Positions 17,165 to 26,122 of a DNA stretch of 64,000 nt are shown here, piece by piece; the stretch's first letter is position 1; every line of letters starts with the position of its first letter. The stretch comes from Paracoccus methylarcula (GTDB lineage Bacteria > Pseudomonadota > Alphaproteobacteria > Rhodobacterales > Rhodobacteraceae). The translations under genes were made by a program, and so were the position numbers. Below the pieces are notes generated by a model, which had not been told where the DNA came from, made no database searches, and worked only from the letters and a program-made list of their open reading frames with translations. The stretch is taken from contig NZ_PXNQ02000003.1 in NCBI RefSeq assembly GCF_003007735.2, forward strand, positions 248,001-312,000, given 5' to 3'.

Positions 17165-19459
17165 TCACGGCTGCTCCCGCCGTGCTTTCAGACCTTTAAG
17201 CACATCTTCCGGTGTGATCGGATAATGATGGAACCGAACCCCGATGGCGTCATGGACCGCGTTGCAGATGGCCGGTCCGATGGCGATGATCGGGTCTTCT
17301 CCCACGCCTTTCGCACCCCATGGACCACCCGGATCGGGTGCCGCTTCGAGGATGATCGTCTCGATATCCGGCATGTCCATCGAAAGCGGCATCTTGTAAT
17401 CGACCAGCCCGGCATTGAGCGAGCGCCCGTTGGTGCGGTCGATCACGTAATCCTCGGTCAGGGTGTGGCCGATACCTTGCTGGATTCCGCCTTCGATCTG
17501 ACCTTGTGCGGCAATCGGGTGAATTACCTTGCCGACATCATGCACAGGCATGACCTTGCGGCATTCTATGATGCCGGTTTCGGTATCCACCGCGACCTCG
17601 ACGAAATGCGCCGCGAAGGAATAGGATTTCGTCGGCGTGTAACTGCCCGAGGCGATCAGATGCTCGGACGGGACGCCCCGCGTCGGCCCCATGGCTTCGA
17701 CAAGGGTGATGCTTTGACCGGGATTGCCGCGGACCGTGATGATCCCGTCGACAAGGCCGAGATTTTCGGCGCTTTCCTGAAGCAACTCGGCCGCACGGGC
17801 CAAAACGCGCTCACGCAGTTCGGCCGCGGCAATCTTTGCGGCCGAGCCAACCAGATAGGTCGTGTGGCTTGCGAAGGCACCGATGTCCCATGGCACGACA
17901 TCGGTATCGCCATGCACGACGGAAACCGACTCGAACGTGACACCCAGTTCCTCGGCCACGATCTGCGCCAGCGCGGTATGCGCGCCAGTGCCTAGGCCCG
18001 CCGCGCCGGTTAACAGCGTCACGCTGCCATCCTCGTTCATCTTGACGGTGGCATTGCCCTGTTCCTTGATCCCCGGATAGGCGCTAGAACCATGCATCTC
18101 GCAACCGATCCCCCAGCCCTTGCGAATGGCCGGATTGCGCGGGTCGCTGCGGTTGGGATTGTTGCGCTTGCCTGCCCAGTCGAAGGCATCGGCGCCATGG
18201 CTGATACAGGCCTCCAGCCCACATCCAACGATAGGATGCCCGGAGGGGGCGATATCGCCTTCGCGCACGGCATTTTTCAACCGCATCTCGACCGGGTCTA
18301 TCCCCAGCCTTTCCGCCGCCTCGTCCATCTGGATATCGAGCGCATAATAGGTCTGCACCACGCCATAGCCACGATAGGCCCCGGAAATGGGAGTGTTGGT
18401 ATAGACAGCCCGCCCGTCCAACCGGACATTCTCGCATCGGTAAAGCGAAGTCGCGGAGGCGGTGCCGACATTCGTCACCCCCGGGCTGTGCGATCCGTAG
18501 GCTCCGGATTCAAAGATGATCTTCATATCCCTTGCGACCAATGTGCCATCCTTGCGGAAACCTTGCTTCAGCCACATCCGGAAGGGATGACGCGAACGGC
18601 CTGCAATGAAGGTTTCGCGCCGGGTGAACTCCATCTTCACCGGCCGGCGGCATTGTTTCGCCAGTAATGCACACAGGAATTCATGCTGGAACAGATCCTG
18701 CTTGGCGCCGAAACCCCCGCCCATGTGATCGACCAGCACCCGCACCTTGTTCAGCGGCAGGCCAAGCACCTCGGCCAATGCACCGCGAACCATGAAAGAG
18801 GTCTGGGTCGAGGTCCAAAAGGTCAGCTTGTTGCTGCCGTCCCAGTCAGCGACGCAAACATTCGGTTCCATATAGGTCGGAACCGGACGTCCGCCCTCGA
18901 ATTCCCCTTCAAGGATCAGATCGGCTTCGGCAAAGCCACGCTCGACATCGCCGCGCTCGATCCGAACGGGAGGGATCACCAGATTACCCCCCGGACCCAC
19001 ATCATGGAGTTGAGGAGCATCGGGGGCCTGAGCCGTATCGATGTCGTAAACGCCGGGAAGCGGCTCATGCTCGACATCGATCAGGTCAAGCGCCTCGTCG
19101 GCCACCTCCTCGCTGATCGCGGCGACCGCAGCGACACCTTCGCCCCAGAACCGCACCCTGTCATCGAGGATATATTGATCCTTGGTGCAGGAAGCAGAGC
19201 GCGGATGCGGCGAGCCGTAATGCAGCACGCGCGGCACGTCCCGATGGGTCAATACGGCCTTGACGCCGGGATAGGCCAACGCGCGCGACACATCGATACG
19301 GGTGATTTTCGCATGAGCGATCTCGGCCCGCTTGATCTTGCCGTATAACATGCCGGGCATATGGTAATCGCCGGTATATTTGCCTTCGCCGGTGACTTTT
19401 TCGATGACATCGGCCCGCTTGACACTTTTGCCGACGATACGGAAATCCTGTTTGGTCAT
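17165..19459 (-). CDS. Molybdenum hydroxylase large subunit (xanthine dehydrogenase family)
   Basis: Molybdopterin-cytosine-dinucleotide-binding catalytic subunit, 764 aa from ATG 19459; a longer in-frame reading to 19855 runs through the small-subunit gene and is spurious. Family marks in order: RADVIEKVTGEGKYTGD at the N-terminus, HMGGGFGAKQDL, AYRGYGVVQTYYALD (substrate-positioning Arg), GTGAHTALAQI, and the catalytic glutamate in GAKGVGEDP near the C-terminus. Such enzymes hydroxylate a carbon next to ring nitrogen using water. The sequence is nearer to general nicotinate/isoquinoline/xanthine-type hydroxylases than to a specific one, so the substrate stays open. Three subunit genes plus a GntR gene run together. 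Confidence 0.93.
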   Translation of the reverse strand: MTKQDFRIVGKSVKRADVIEKVTGEGKYTGDYHMPGMLYGKIKRAEIAHAKITRIDVSRALAYPGVKAVLTHRDVPRVLHYGSPHPRSASCTKDQYILDDRVRFWGEGVAAVAAISEEVADEALDLIDVEHEPLPGVYDIDTAQAPDAPQLHDVGPGGNLVIPPVRIERGDVERGFAEADLILEGEFEGGRPVPTYMEPNVCVADWDGSNKLTFWTSTQTSFMVRGALAEVLGLPLNKVRVLVDHMGGGFGAKQDLFQHEFLCALLAKQCRRPVKMEFTRRETFIAGRSRHPFRMWLKQGFRKDGTLVARDMKIIFESGAYGSHSPGVTNVGTASATSLYRCENVRLDGRAVYTNTPISGAYRGYGVVQTYYALDIQMDEAAERLGIDPVEMRLKNAVREGDIAPSGHPIVGCGLEACISHGADAFDWAGKRNNPNRSDPRNPAIRKGWGIGCEMHGSSAYPGIKEQGNATVKMNEDGSVTLLTGAAGLGTGAHTALAQIVAEELGVTFESVSVVHGDTDVVPWDIGAFASHTTYLVGSAAKIAAAELRERVLARAAELLQESAENLGLVDGIITVRGNPGQSITLVEAMGPTRGVPSEHLIASGSYTPTKSYSFAAHFVEVAVDTETGIIECRKVMPVHDVGKVIHPIAAQGQIEGGIQQGIGHTLTEDYVIDRTNGRSLNAGLVDYKMPLSMDMPDIETIILEAAPDPGGPWGAKGVGEDPIIAIGPAICNAVHDAIGVRFHHYPITPEDVLKGLKARREQP

Positions 19460-19464
19460 TGGCG

Positions 19465-19992
19465 TCAGGCCTCCGCTTTGCTGAAATCGGGCGCTTTTGT
19501 CCCGTCGCCGGTGCTGGCTGCCGCCATGCGCTTCCCGGCTGTCCGTATCGCGTCGAAGATCTTGGTGTAGCCGGTGCATCGGCAGATATTTCCCGACAGG
19601 CCAAAGCGGATTTCCTCGTCCGTGGGATGGGGATTCCGATCCAGAAGACATTTCGCCATGATCAGGATGCCGGGTGTGCAGAAACCGCATTGCGAAGCGC
19701 CGTGCTCCATCATGGCTTCTTGCAACGGGTGCAGATCGTCCGGGCTCGATTGCAGCCCCTCGACGGTCGTGATCTCGGCCCCTTGGGCCTCGACCGCCAG
19801 AACAAGGCAGGCATTCACGGGCTTGCCATCCATGATGACCGTACAGGCCCCGCAATCCCCGACATCGCAGCCCTTCTTGGTGCCGGTCAGCCCTCCCTCT
19901 TCGCGCAAGACGTCAAGCAGCGAACGGTAGCTGGCGACCGCGAGACTGCGTTCCTCGCCATTCACCGTCATTTCCAGAACTCTTTTCGTCAT
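19465..19992 (-). CDS. Molybdenum hydroxylase 2Fe-2S subunit
   Basis: Electron-transfer subunit, 175 aa, with both iron-sulfur clusters visible. The plant-ferredoxin-type site is KKGCDVGDCGACTV plus the later Cys of NACLVLAVEAQG, and the C-terminal four-helix cluster is QCGFCTPG followed by GNICRCTGY. All eight cysteines are present. Its ATG overlaps the FAD-subunit stop by four bases, and it ends six bases before the large-subunit ATG, so stoichiometric translation is expected. It passes electrons from the Mo centre to the FAD subunit. Confidence 0.96.
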   Translation of the reverse strand: MTKRVLEMTVNGEERSLAVASYRSLLDVLREEGGLTGTKKGCDVGDCGACTVIMDGKPVNACLVLAVEAQGAEITTVEGLQSSPDDLHPLQEAMMEHGASQCGFCTPGILIMAKCLLDRNPHPTDEEIRFGLSGNICRCTGYTKIFDAIRTAGKRMAAASTGDGTKAPDFSKAEA

Positions 19993-20852
19993 GCCGGTTC
20001 CTCCCTGGCAAGTTCGATGGCACGGCGGGTAAGCACGCCCACCATGCTGCGCCTGTATTCGGCAGAGCTACGGACATTGCTGATCGGTGTGCATTCCTGC
20101 ATCGCCTGTTCCGCGACCCGTTCGACGGTGTTTTGGTCGAAGCTGGAACCGATCAGGATTTCCTCTGCCTTGTGCGCCCGCAAAACCACCGGCCCTACCG
20201 CGCCCAGAGCGATACGGGCCCCGGTGCAGATATTGTCCTTTGCATCAAGGCTGACTGCGACGCCGACCGTGGCGAGTTCCATCGCCTTGCGGCGCCCATG
20301 CTTGATATAGGAGCGGCCGCTGCCTTGCTGCGGGGGCGGGATGATGATGGCGATGGCGATTTCGCCCTGTTCCAGCACGGTGCGACCGGGCCCGGCAAAG
20401 AATTCGGCCAGGGGAATTGTCCGCCCGCCTTCGGGGCGGAAGGTTTCGATTGACGCGCCATCCGCGATCAGCGGCGGGATTGTGTCAGCCGAAGGCGAGG
20501 CACGGCAGATATTGCCGATCACCGTCGCCCGGTTGCGCACCTGGATCGAAGCCAGTTCGGCAAGAGCACGGCGCAAATTGGGATAATACCGGATGACGGA
20601 TGGCTCGGCCTCCAATTCGCCCGCCGTCACCAGCGCACCAAAGCGCAGCCCCGATGTCTCGGAATATTCGATCGCGGATAGATCGGATATGCGCTTGATG
20701 TTAATGAGATGTTTCACCTCCCGCAGGCGTTCCCGTATCTCCACGAAAAGATCGGTTCCGCCTGCGAGTATGAAGGCCCCCTCCCCCAGGGTTCCTAGAA
20801 GCTCGGAAGCCTCATCGAGAGACTTTGGCTCGTGATACTCGAATCTACGCAA
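19989..20852 (-). CDS. Molybdenum hydroxylase FAD-binding subunit (TTG start)
   Basis: FAD-binding medium subunit, 287 aa (CoxM/HcrB type). FAD contacts are seen in ILAGGTDLFVEIR and in the later RNRATVIGNICRASPSADTIP. The start is set at TTG 20852 because GAGGAGG lies six bases ahead of it and translation then opens with RRFEYHEPKSLDEA, the normal family N-terminus; the ATG at 20870 would lie upstream of that Shine-Dalgarno sequence. It is the first of three overlapping or near-overlapping genes and follows the GntR gene by 96 bp on the same strand. Confidence 0.92.
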   Translation of the reverse strand: MRRFEYHEPKSLDEASELLGTLGEGAFILAGGTDLFVEIRERLREVKHLINIKRISDLSAIEYSETSGLRFGALVTAGELEAEPSVIRYYPNLRRALAELASIQVRNRATVIGNICRASPSADTIPPLIADGASIETFRPEGGRTIPLAEFFAGPGRTVLEQGEIAIAIIIPPPQQGSGRSYIKHGRRKAMELATVGVAVSLDAKDNICTGARIALGAVGPVVLRAHKAEEILIGSSFDQNTVERVAEQAMQECTPISNVRSSAEYRRSMVGVLTRRAIELAREEPA

Positions 20853-20948
20853 TTCGCCCTCCTCTGGCATTGGTCTCAAGCAATGTTTGGACTGCCTGGC
20901 CGCTTTCCGATCGGGGCTTCGCCGGGTCTTGTAATTCGGCTCTGATTG

Positions 20949-21656
20949 CTAGTTCTGGTCCTCCGCGATTTCTTGAAGAAACTCTCGTTCGAGCGCGCGC
21001 AGCAATTCGGTATTCATGGCCTCTGCCTGATGGCCGTCACCCTGCAATAGCGCGGCAAGGGTCTTGGTATGGGCTGGCACGCCGGAGAAACCGGACTTGC
21101 GGTTTGGCGCATGCGCACCCAGAAGCGGCTGGCAGGCGATCAGTTCCCGCACGAAGCGGGTTATCATCGTATTGCCCGCAAGCTCGGTAAAGGTCATGTG
21201 GAACATGCGCGAGAATTGCCGGGCCTCGTTGATCTGCCCCTCGTCATAGCAGGCGGCTTCTTGCCGAAGAATATCCTGTAGCCTGGCAGCGCCTTCCTCA
21301 TCCAGACGTCCAGCCAGGGCCTGCAAGGCCGCGCCTTCATTGACGATTCGGGCCCGCATGATCTGGCGCGTGGTTTCGGGTGAGCTTTGCATCATCCTGG
21401 CCCCGCGATTGGGGGTCAGAATCACCAGCCCGGCCTCGGCCAGCCGCACCAGCGCGTTGCGCACCGCCTGACGGCTGGCATCGGCACCCTCGGAAAGTTC
21501 GCGCTCGGTCAGCCGGTCGCCGGGACTGAGCCGATGCGCCTGTATCGCCTCATTGACCAATGCCATGACGCGGTTTTCGGCCGCTTCACCGCTTCTGTGG
21601 CGCTTTTTTGTCCCTGAGGATTCGCCAGGCGGCCGGTTTGTGGTTGCTGAATTCAT
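20949..21656 (-). CDS. GntR-family (FCD) transcriptional regulator
   Basis: A 235-aa repressor-type protein; ATG 21656 (SATTNRPPGESS...) is preferred over the in-frame ATG at 21701, which would place the start inside the operator array. The HTH reads GDRLTERELSEGADASRQAVRNALVRLAEAGLV, and the C-terminal all-helical FCD domain has the metal-ligand histidines (FHMTFTELAGN, HTKTLAALLQGD). It lies just upstream of the molybdenum hydroxylase genes and divergent from the XdhC-like gene. Two perfect dyads in the divergent gap are its likely operators, giving autoregulation and control of both directions. Confidence 0.92.
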   Translation of the reverse strand: MNSATTNRPPGESSGTKKRHRSGEAAENRVMALVNEAIQAHRLSPGDRLTERELSEGADASRQAVRNALVRLAEAGLVILTPNRGARMMQSSPETTRQIMRARIVNEGAALQALAGRLDEEGAARLQDILRQEAACYDEGQINEARQFSRMFHMTFTELAGNTMITRFVRELIACQPLLGAHAPNRKSGFSGVPAHTKTLAALLQGDGHQAEAMNTELLRALEREFLQEIAEDQN

Positions 21657-21664
21657 GATCATCC

Positions 21665-21717
21665 GAATTGTTGACAATCGAGAGAATGCGGCGCTATTCA
21701 AATATTGTCAACAATTC
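21665..21717. promoter_or_regulatory. Paired GntR-type operators
   Basis: ATTGT-TG-ACAAT (21667-21678) and ATTGT-CA-ACAAT (21704-21715) are two TTGTNNACAA-type palindromes, the form used by FCD-class GntR proteins. They are embedded in a longer perfect 14-bp inverted repeat (21665-21678 against 21704-21717). Their centres are 37 bp apart, about 3.5 helical turns. They sit immediately upstream of the GntR start and 80-130 bp ahead of the XdhC-like start. Confidence 0.8.
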
Positions 21718-21795
21718 AATTTCGGGATCTTGGCGACGCTCTTCATGGCCCCGGCAGTCGAGCTGATCTGTGGAAACAGCAAGCGGAGGGGCACT

Positions 21796-22740
21796 ATGAA
21801 ACAGGAACTAACCACGTCTGGACAGGTCTGCCAGGCACATCCAGCGCTCGTCGATCCGTGGGAGGCGGCGCTTTCAGCCGGACCCGGAACAGTGATGGCG
21901 GTGCTGACGCAGACCATTGGCCCCGCATACAGAAACCCGGGAACGGTCATGTCCATCGCCCCCGATGGCAGTATTGCGGGCGCGTTGACCTCGGGCTGTA
22001 TCGAGGCCGATCTGATCCTGCATGCCGAACAGGTTCGCGCCAAGGGGATCCCGCGCCGATTGCGCTACGGGCAAGGATCGCCATTCATGGATTTGCGCTT
22101 GCCCTGCGGCGGGGCAATCGAGGTGATGCTGTTCCTGATTCGCGATTTCGAGATCTTGGCAGATCTGTCTCGACACCGGGCCGCGCGCCGCCGGGTGTCG
22201 GTGCATCTGTCGAAGGCCGGGCGGCTGAGACTGGATAATTCCGGGGAGAACGAGGATTTCACGATCGACTTTCCGGCCCCCACCAGATTCGTAATCTTTG
22301 GCGCTGGCCCCGAGGCTATTCTATTCGCCGACCTGGTGCGCTCGCTCGGCTATGAGCATGTTCTTTTATCGCATGAGGATCACAGCCTCGACGCAGCCGC
22401 GAAAATGGGCTGCAAGACCTGCAGGCTGGACGCGCTTTCCGATTTCAGGGAACTGGTGGCCGATGATCGCTGCGCTGCGCTGCTTTTTTACCATGACCAT
22501 GATTACGAACCCGAGATACTTTCTCGCCTCGTGAATGGTCCGGCATACTATATTGGCGCCCAGGGCAGTCGGACCACGCAGGCCAACCGGCTTGCCAGAT
22601 TGTCGGAAATGGGGGTGCCGCCCGAGAAACTGGCTCGGATTCGGGGACCAATCGGCCTCATCCCTTCATCCCGCGATCCGAAAATGCTGGCGATTTCCGT
22701 GTTGGCCGAGGTGATGCAAGCCGCAAGAGAACTGCCATAA
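21796..22740 (+). CDS. xdhC: XdhC/CoxI-family molybdenum-cofactor maturation protein
   Basis: Binds and sulfurates or delivers the molybdenum cofactor to hydroxylases of the xanthine dehydrogenase family; 314 aa from ATG 21796 with GGAGGGG upstream. The N-terminal XdhC/CoxI domain is seen as GTVMSIAPDGSIAGALTSGCIEADL (the conserved SGGCVE-like motif is TSGCIE here) and LPCGGAIEVML. The C-terminal Rossmann domain has IFGAGPEAILFADL and YYIGAQGSRTTQANR. It is divergent from the GntR gene and faces the three hydroxylase subunit genes, which are its probable client. An upstream in-frame reading from 21553 is not real. Confidence 0.92.
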   Translation: MKQELTTSGQVCQAHPALVDPWEAALSAGPGTVMAVLTQTIGPAYRNPGTVMSIAPDGSIAGALTSGCIEADLILHAEQVRAKGIPRRLRYGQGSPFMDLRLPCGGAIEVMLFLIRDFEILADLSRHRAARRRVSVHLSKAGRLRLDNSGENEDFTIDFPAPTRFVIFGAGPEAILFADLVRSLGYEHVLLSHEDHSLDAAAKMGCKTCRLDALSDFRELVADDRCAALLFYHDHDYEPEILSRLVNGPAYYIGAQGSRTTQANRLARLSEMGVPPEKLARIRGPIGLIPSSRDPKMLAISVLAEVMQAARELP

Positions 22741-23031
22741 GCAGGAAAAAACCACAATAATTTCGATTTTATTATTAATAAATTTGAATAATGAATTTGT
22801 AAAAAGAAATATTCCATCCCTATCCTTGCCATGACCGGAACGACGGAAGAGGGGAGCATATGAAGGGCCACGGGTGGAAACCAGCCTTCATCCATGCAGC
22901 GGGATCGTCCGAACACCCGGTCAGAAGATCAGGCGCAGCCGAAATCATCAGAACCGCTGCGCTTCCTTGAGCACCACCACCGCAACGAGTGATGCGGTGC
23001 AAAAAACTAACGCATTGGGAGGAGTGTAAGG
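22741..23031 (+). promoter_or_regulatory. AT-rich leader of the BMP transporter operon
   Basis: This 291-bp gap contains the most AT-rich stretch nearby (about 22750-22815, runs of A, T and ATTATTAATAAATTTG), unlike its GC-rich surroundings, and ends with GGAGGAG close to the transporter ATG. It probably carries the promoter. I found no convincing -10/-35 pair, riboswitch fold or coding sequence. Confidence 0.4.
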
Positions 23032-24021
23032 ATGAAACCATGTGTATTTCGGCTTGGGGCGGGCCTGGGTGCCGCGCCTTTCCTGCTGGCCGGCATGATG
23101 CTTGGAAATGCCGCGTCGGCGGAAGGATTGAAGATGGGACTGCTGGTTCCCGGAAGCGTATCGGAGGAAGGTTGGAACCGGATCGGTTATAATGCGCTGA
23201 AGGGGGTGGAGGAACAGCTTGGGGCCGAGGTCAGCTATGTTGAACTGCAACAGAACCCGGCCTCTTTTTCCAAGGCATTCTACGATTATGCCAGCCAAGG
23301 CTACCACGTCATCCTTGGTCACGGGTTCGAGTTTCAGGATGCCGCGCTGGAGGTCGCGGAAGAATATCCCGACACCTATTTCCTGATTTCTTCCAGCGAC
23401 ATTCACGAGGGTAAAGTGATCGGGTTGAATACCGATACCAGCCAGCCCTTTTTCCTGATGGGGGTCGTGGCCGCAAAGATGGGCAAGAAGGCCGGGCTTG
23501 TCGGTGGCATGGAGATCCCACCCATTCAGCAGGCATTTGCCGGGTTCAAGGCCGGGGCTCACAGCGTCGATCCCGACTTTCCGATCAGCGAATCCTATAT
23601 CGGCAACTTCACCGACACGACAGCCGCCAAGGAATCGGCACTCAGCATGATCGCCCAGGGCGCGGATTTCGTGGTCCCAAATGCTTCGGGCGCGACGGTT
23701 GGTGGCTATCAGGCCATCGCCGAATCCGGTGGCGATGTGAGAACCTTCAGTATCTTCAGCGACTTCACGGAAGTCGCGCCGAACAACATCCTGGGCCTTT
23801 ACGTGGCCGACTATGCGCAAGGCGTCGTCGAGGTCGTCCGCGACATCCAAGAGGGCAACTCGCCAGAATCGAACGTGATCTTCGGCCTCAAGGACGAGAA
23901 AGTGATGCAGTTCACCTTCCGCGATGATGGTCCGGTTTCCGTGCCGGAGGACATCCGCGCCGAGATCGAGGAAATTTCTGCCGGAATCGCAGCCGGAAAC
24001 ATCCAGACATATTCTGACTGA
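23032..24021 (+). CDS. BMP-family (PnrA-like) substrate-binding protein
   Basis: Periplasmic binding protein of a basic-membrane-protein/nucleoside-type ABC importer, 329 aa, with a signal peptide (GLGAAPFLLAGMMLGNAASA). The mature protein starts GLKMGLLVPGSVSEEGWNRIGYNAL, the family's opening, and carries GFEFQDAALEVAEEYPDTYFLISSS and ADFVVPNASGATVGGYQA. Family members bind purine nucleosides, xanthine-like bases or autoinducer-like ligands. It heads an operon with two permeases and a double ATPase. Together with the molybdenum hydroxylase next door, an N-heterocyclic ligand is the best guess. Confidence 0.93.
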   Translation: MKPCVFRLGAGLGAAPFLLAGMMLGNAASAEGLKMGLLVPGSVSEEGWNRIGYNALKGVEEQLGAEVSYVELQQNPASFSKAFYDYASQGYHVILGHGFEFQDAALEVAEEYPDTYFLISSSDIHEGKVIGLNTDTSQPFFLMGVVAAKMGKKAGLVGGMEIPPIQQAFAGFKAGAHSVDPDFPISESYIGNFTDTTAAKESALSMIAQGADFVVPNASGATVGGYQAIAESGGDVRTFSIFSDFTEVAPNNILGLYVADYAQGVVEVVRDIQEGNSPESNVIFGLKDEKVMQFTFRDDGPVSVPEDIRAEIEEISAGIAAGNIQTYSD

Positions 24022-24029
24022 CGGGATCG

Positions 24030-24057
24030 CCGCCGCTGGCCCGCAGGGCCGCGGCGG
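24030..24057 (+). promoter_or_regulatory. Intercistronic stem-loop after the binding-protein gene
   Basis: CCGCCGC-T-GGCCC, GCA loop, GGGCC-GCGGCGG forms a stem of 7 plus 5 pairs with one bulged T, between the binding-protein stop (24021) and the permease start (24080). Such hairpins commonly stabilise the upstream mRNA or attenuate read-through, so that binding protein is made in excess over membrane subunits. Function here is inferred from position. Confidence 0.6.
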
Positions 24058-24079
24058 AACAGGAAAGGTTTTCACGACT

Positions 24080-25174
24080 ATGACACAGGTCGAACAGGGC
24101 GGGCGCGGCGATGCCGCGAGCCGGCCGTATTTTCGTATGGGACGAATCCTGACCGGCACGGCCACGGCCATCGCCCTTCCCGCCGCCGCAGTCGCCATCG
24201 CGCTCTTGTGCGGTGCCGTATTGCTGACCCTGAACGGGTTCAATGGCACCGATGTTATCAATGTCATGCTGCTGGGCGTGTTCCAGGACATGCGCTCGGT
24301 GTCCGAGATCCTGCTCAAGGCAACCCCCCTGATACTGATCGGCACCGGGCTTTGCGTCGCCTTCCGTTGCAAGATGTGGAATATCGGCGCAGAAGGACAG
24401 CTTTACGCCGGAGCCGTCGCCGCGACACTTGTCGGTGTCAGCTTCGAGGGCCTTTCACCATGGCTCTATGTGCCCGCCGTAATGATCGCAGGAGCCCTTG
24501 GCGGGGCTTTCTGGGGCGGCATCGCCGGTTATCTGAAGGTCAGGTTCCACGCCAGCGAGATCGTCACCACGATCATGCTGAACTACATCGCGCTCATCAC
24601 GACCAGTTACCTGGTCACCGGACCGATGAAGGATGCAGGCGCGGCCTATCCGCAATCGGCGCGTTTGCTTCGGGAATCCTGGCTGCCCGCTCTGTTCACC
24701 GGGATGCGGGTGCATATCGGGATTGTCATCGCGCTCGTCCTGGCCCTGGCGCTTTACGTTTTCCTGTATCGCTCGAGCGCCGGCTACGCCATGCGGGTGG
24801 TCGGGATAAATCCGCATGCGGCGCGATATGCGGGCATCAAGCCCGGCCGCAACATGATCTCTGCAATGTGTATCAGCGGGGGCATGGCGGGGCTTGCAGG
24901 GGCTATCGAGATCGCGGGCATCACCCATCGACTCTATCAGACCATCTCTCCCGGTTACGGTTTCGAAGCGATCGCGGTCGCCCTACTGGCCGGAAACAAC
25001 CCGCTTGGAGCAATCGCCTCCGGCGGACTATTTGCCGTGCTTCGGTCAGGGGCCGAACTCATGCAGATCAATTCCCAGGTGCCACAGGTTCTCGTGCTGG
25101 TGATCCAGGGAATCGTCATTCTCTCGGTCGTCGCCTTCGCCGCCTTCCGGTGGCGCCCCGGTCGCAAGTCGTAA
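24080..25174 (+). CDS. BMP-type ABC importer permease 1
   Basis: Inner-membrane permease of the RbsC/NupP class, 364 aa from ATG 24080; a longer in-frame start at 23924 would lie inside the binding-protein gene. Recognisable segments are CVAFRCKMWNIGAEGQLYAGA, VRFHASEIVTTIMLNYIAL and MRVVGINPHAARYAGI, typical of nucleoside/simple-sugar permeases such as NupP/YufP. About eight hydrophobic helices are seen. It is followed 10 bp later by the second permease gene. Confidence 0.92.
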   Translation: MTQVEQGGRGDAASRPYFRMGRILTGTATAIALPAAAVAIALLCGAVLLTLNGFNGTDVINVMLLGVFQDMRSVSEILLKATPLILIGTGLCVAFRCKMWNIGAEGQLYAGAVAATLVGVSFEGLSPWLYVPAVMIAGALGGAFWGGIAGYLKVRFHASEIVTTIMLNYIALITTSYLVTGPMKDAGAAYPQSARLLRESWLPALFTGMRVHIGIVIALVLALALYVFLYRSSAGYAMRVVGINPHAARYAGIKPGRNMISAMCISGGMAGLAGAIEIAGITHRLYQTISPGYGFEAIAVALLAGNNPLGAIASGGLFAVLRSGAELMQINSQVPQVLVLVIQGIVILSVVAFAAFRWRPGRKS

Positions 25175-25184
25175 GGAGCATAAT

Positions 25185-26117
25185 ATGCAAGATCTGCTTA
25201 CTCTCGGTTTCCTGGCGGCGCTGCTGGGTGCTGCCTGGCGCCTCGCAACTCCGCTGATCTTCGCCGCCATCGGAGAGGTTTTCTCCGAACGGGCCGGTAT
25301 CCTGAATATCGGGCTGGAAGGCACGATGCTGATGGGAGCCTTTTGCGGCTTTGCGGCGACATTCGCCACAGGCCATATCGGCCTTGGCCTCATGGCGGGG
25401 ATTGCGGCTGGAATGATCTTCGGCCTGATCTTCGCCTTTTTCACGATCACGGTGAAAGCCAACCAGATCGTGGTTGGCGCGGCGATCAACCTGCTGGGGT
25501 TGGGGTTGACGTCATTCCTGTTCAGGACCTACTACGTCTCGACAGGGCGAGGCGTCGAAATTGCCGCGCCGGTGCGCATCCCGTGGCTGAGCGACCTCCC
25601 CTTCTTCGGGCAGGCAGTGTTTCGGCAGAACCCGATCGTCTACAGCACGGTTATCGTTACCATATTGGCGACGATCCTGCTATACCGCAGCTCCTTTGGA
25701 CTGACCCTGCGCGCGGTTGGAGATCACCCCAAGGCGGTGGATGTGGCCGGGCGCAGCGTGGCCGCCTATCGCTACGGGGCGGTGCTGTTGGGAACCGGTC
25801 TGGCGGGGCTTGGCGGGGCGTTCCTGACCCTTGGCCATTCCAACCAGTTCGTCGAGGGGATCACTTCCGGTCGCGGTTTCATCGCATTGGCCGTGGTGAT
25901 CTTTGCCCGCTGGTCCCCCGTCGGAGCATTTTTCGTCTCCCTGCTTTTCGGGCTGTTCTACGCCCTGCAATTACAGCTTCAGGCCCAACCGATGGGGAAT
26001 GTCCCCTATCAGGTTTTCCAGGCGCTGCCCTACCTGATGACCATCATCGCCGTTGTCGTTGTCGGGGGCAAAACTGTAGCACCGCGCAGCCTTGGCGTGC
26101 CTTATAACGAAAGGTGA
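25185..26117 (+). CDS. BMP-type ABC importer permease 2
   Basis: Second permease of the importer (NupQ/YufQ class), 310 aa from ATG 25185 with AAGGAG upstream. It contains ATPLIFAAIGEVFSERAGILNIGLEGTM, the usual opening of this subunit, then ANQIVVGAAINLLGLGLTSF and SFGLTLRAVGDHPKAVDVAG. It forms a heterodimer with the preceding permease. Its end lies five bases before the ATPase start used here, so translation is likely coupled. Confidence 0.92.
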   Translation: MQDLLTLGFLAALLGAAWRLATPLIFAAIGEVFSERAGILNIGLEGTMLMGAFCGFAATFATGHIGLGLMAGIAAGMIFGLIFAFFTITVKANQIVVGAAINLLGLGLTSFLFRTYYVSTGRGVEIAAPVRIPWLSDLPFFGQAVFRQNPIVYSTVIVTILATILLYRSSFGLTLRAVGDHPKAVDVAGRSVAAYRYGAVLLGTGLAGLGGAFLTLGHSNQFVEGITSGRGFIALAVVIFARWSPVGAFFVSLLFGLFYALQLQLQAQPMGNVPYQVFQALPYLMTIIAVVVVGGKTVAPRSLGVPYNER

Positions 26118-26122
26118 GATTC

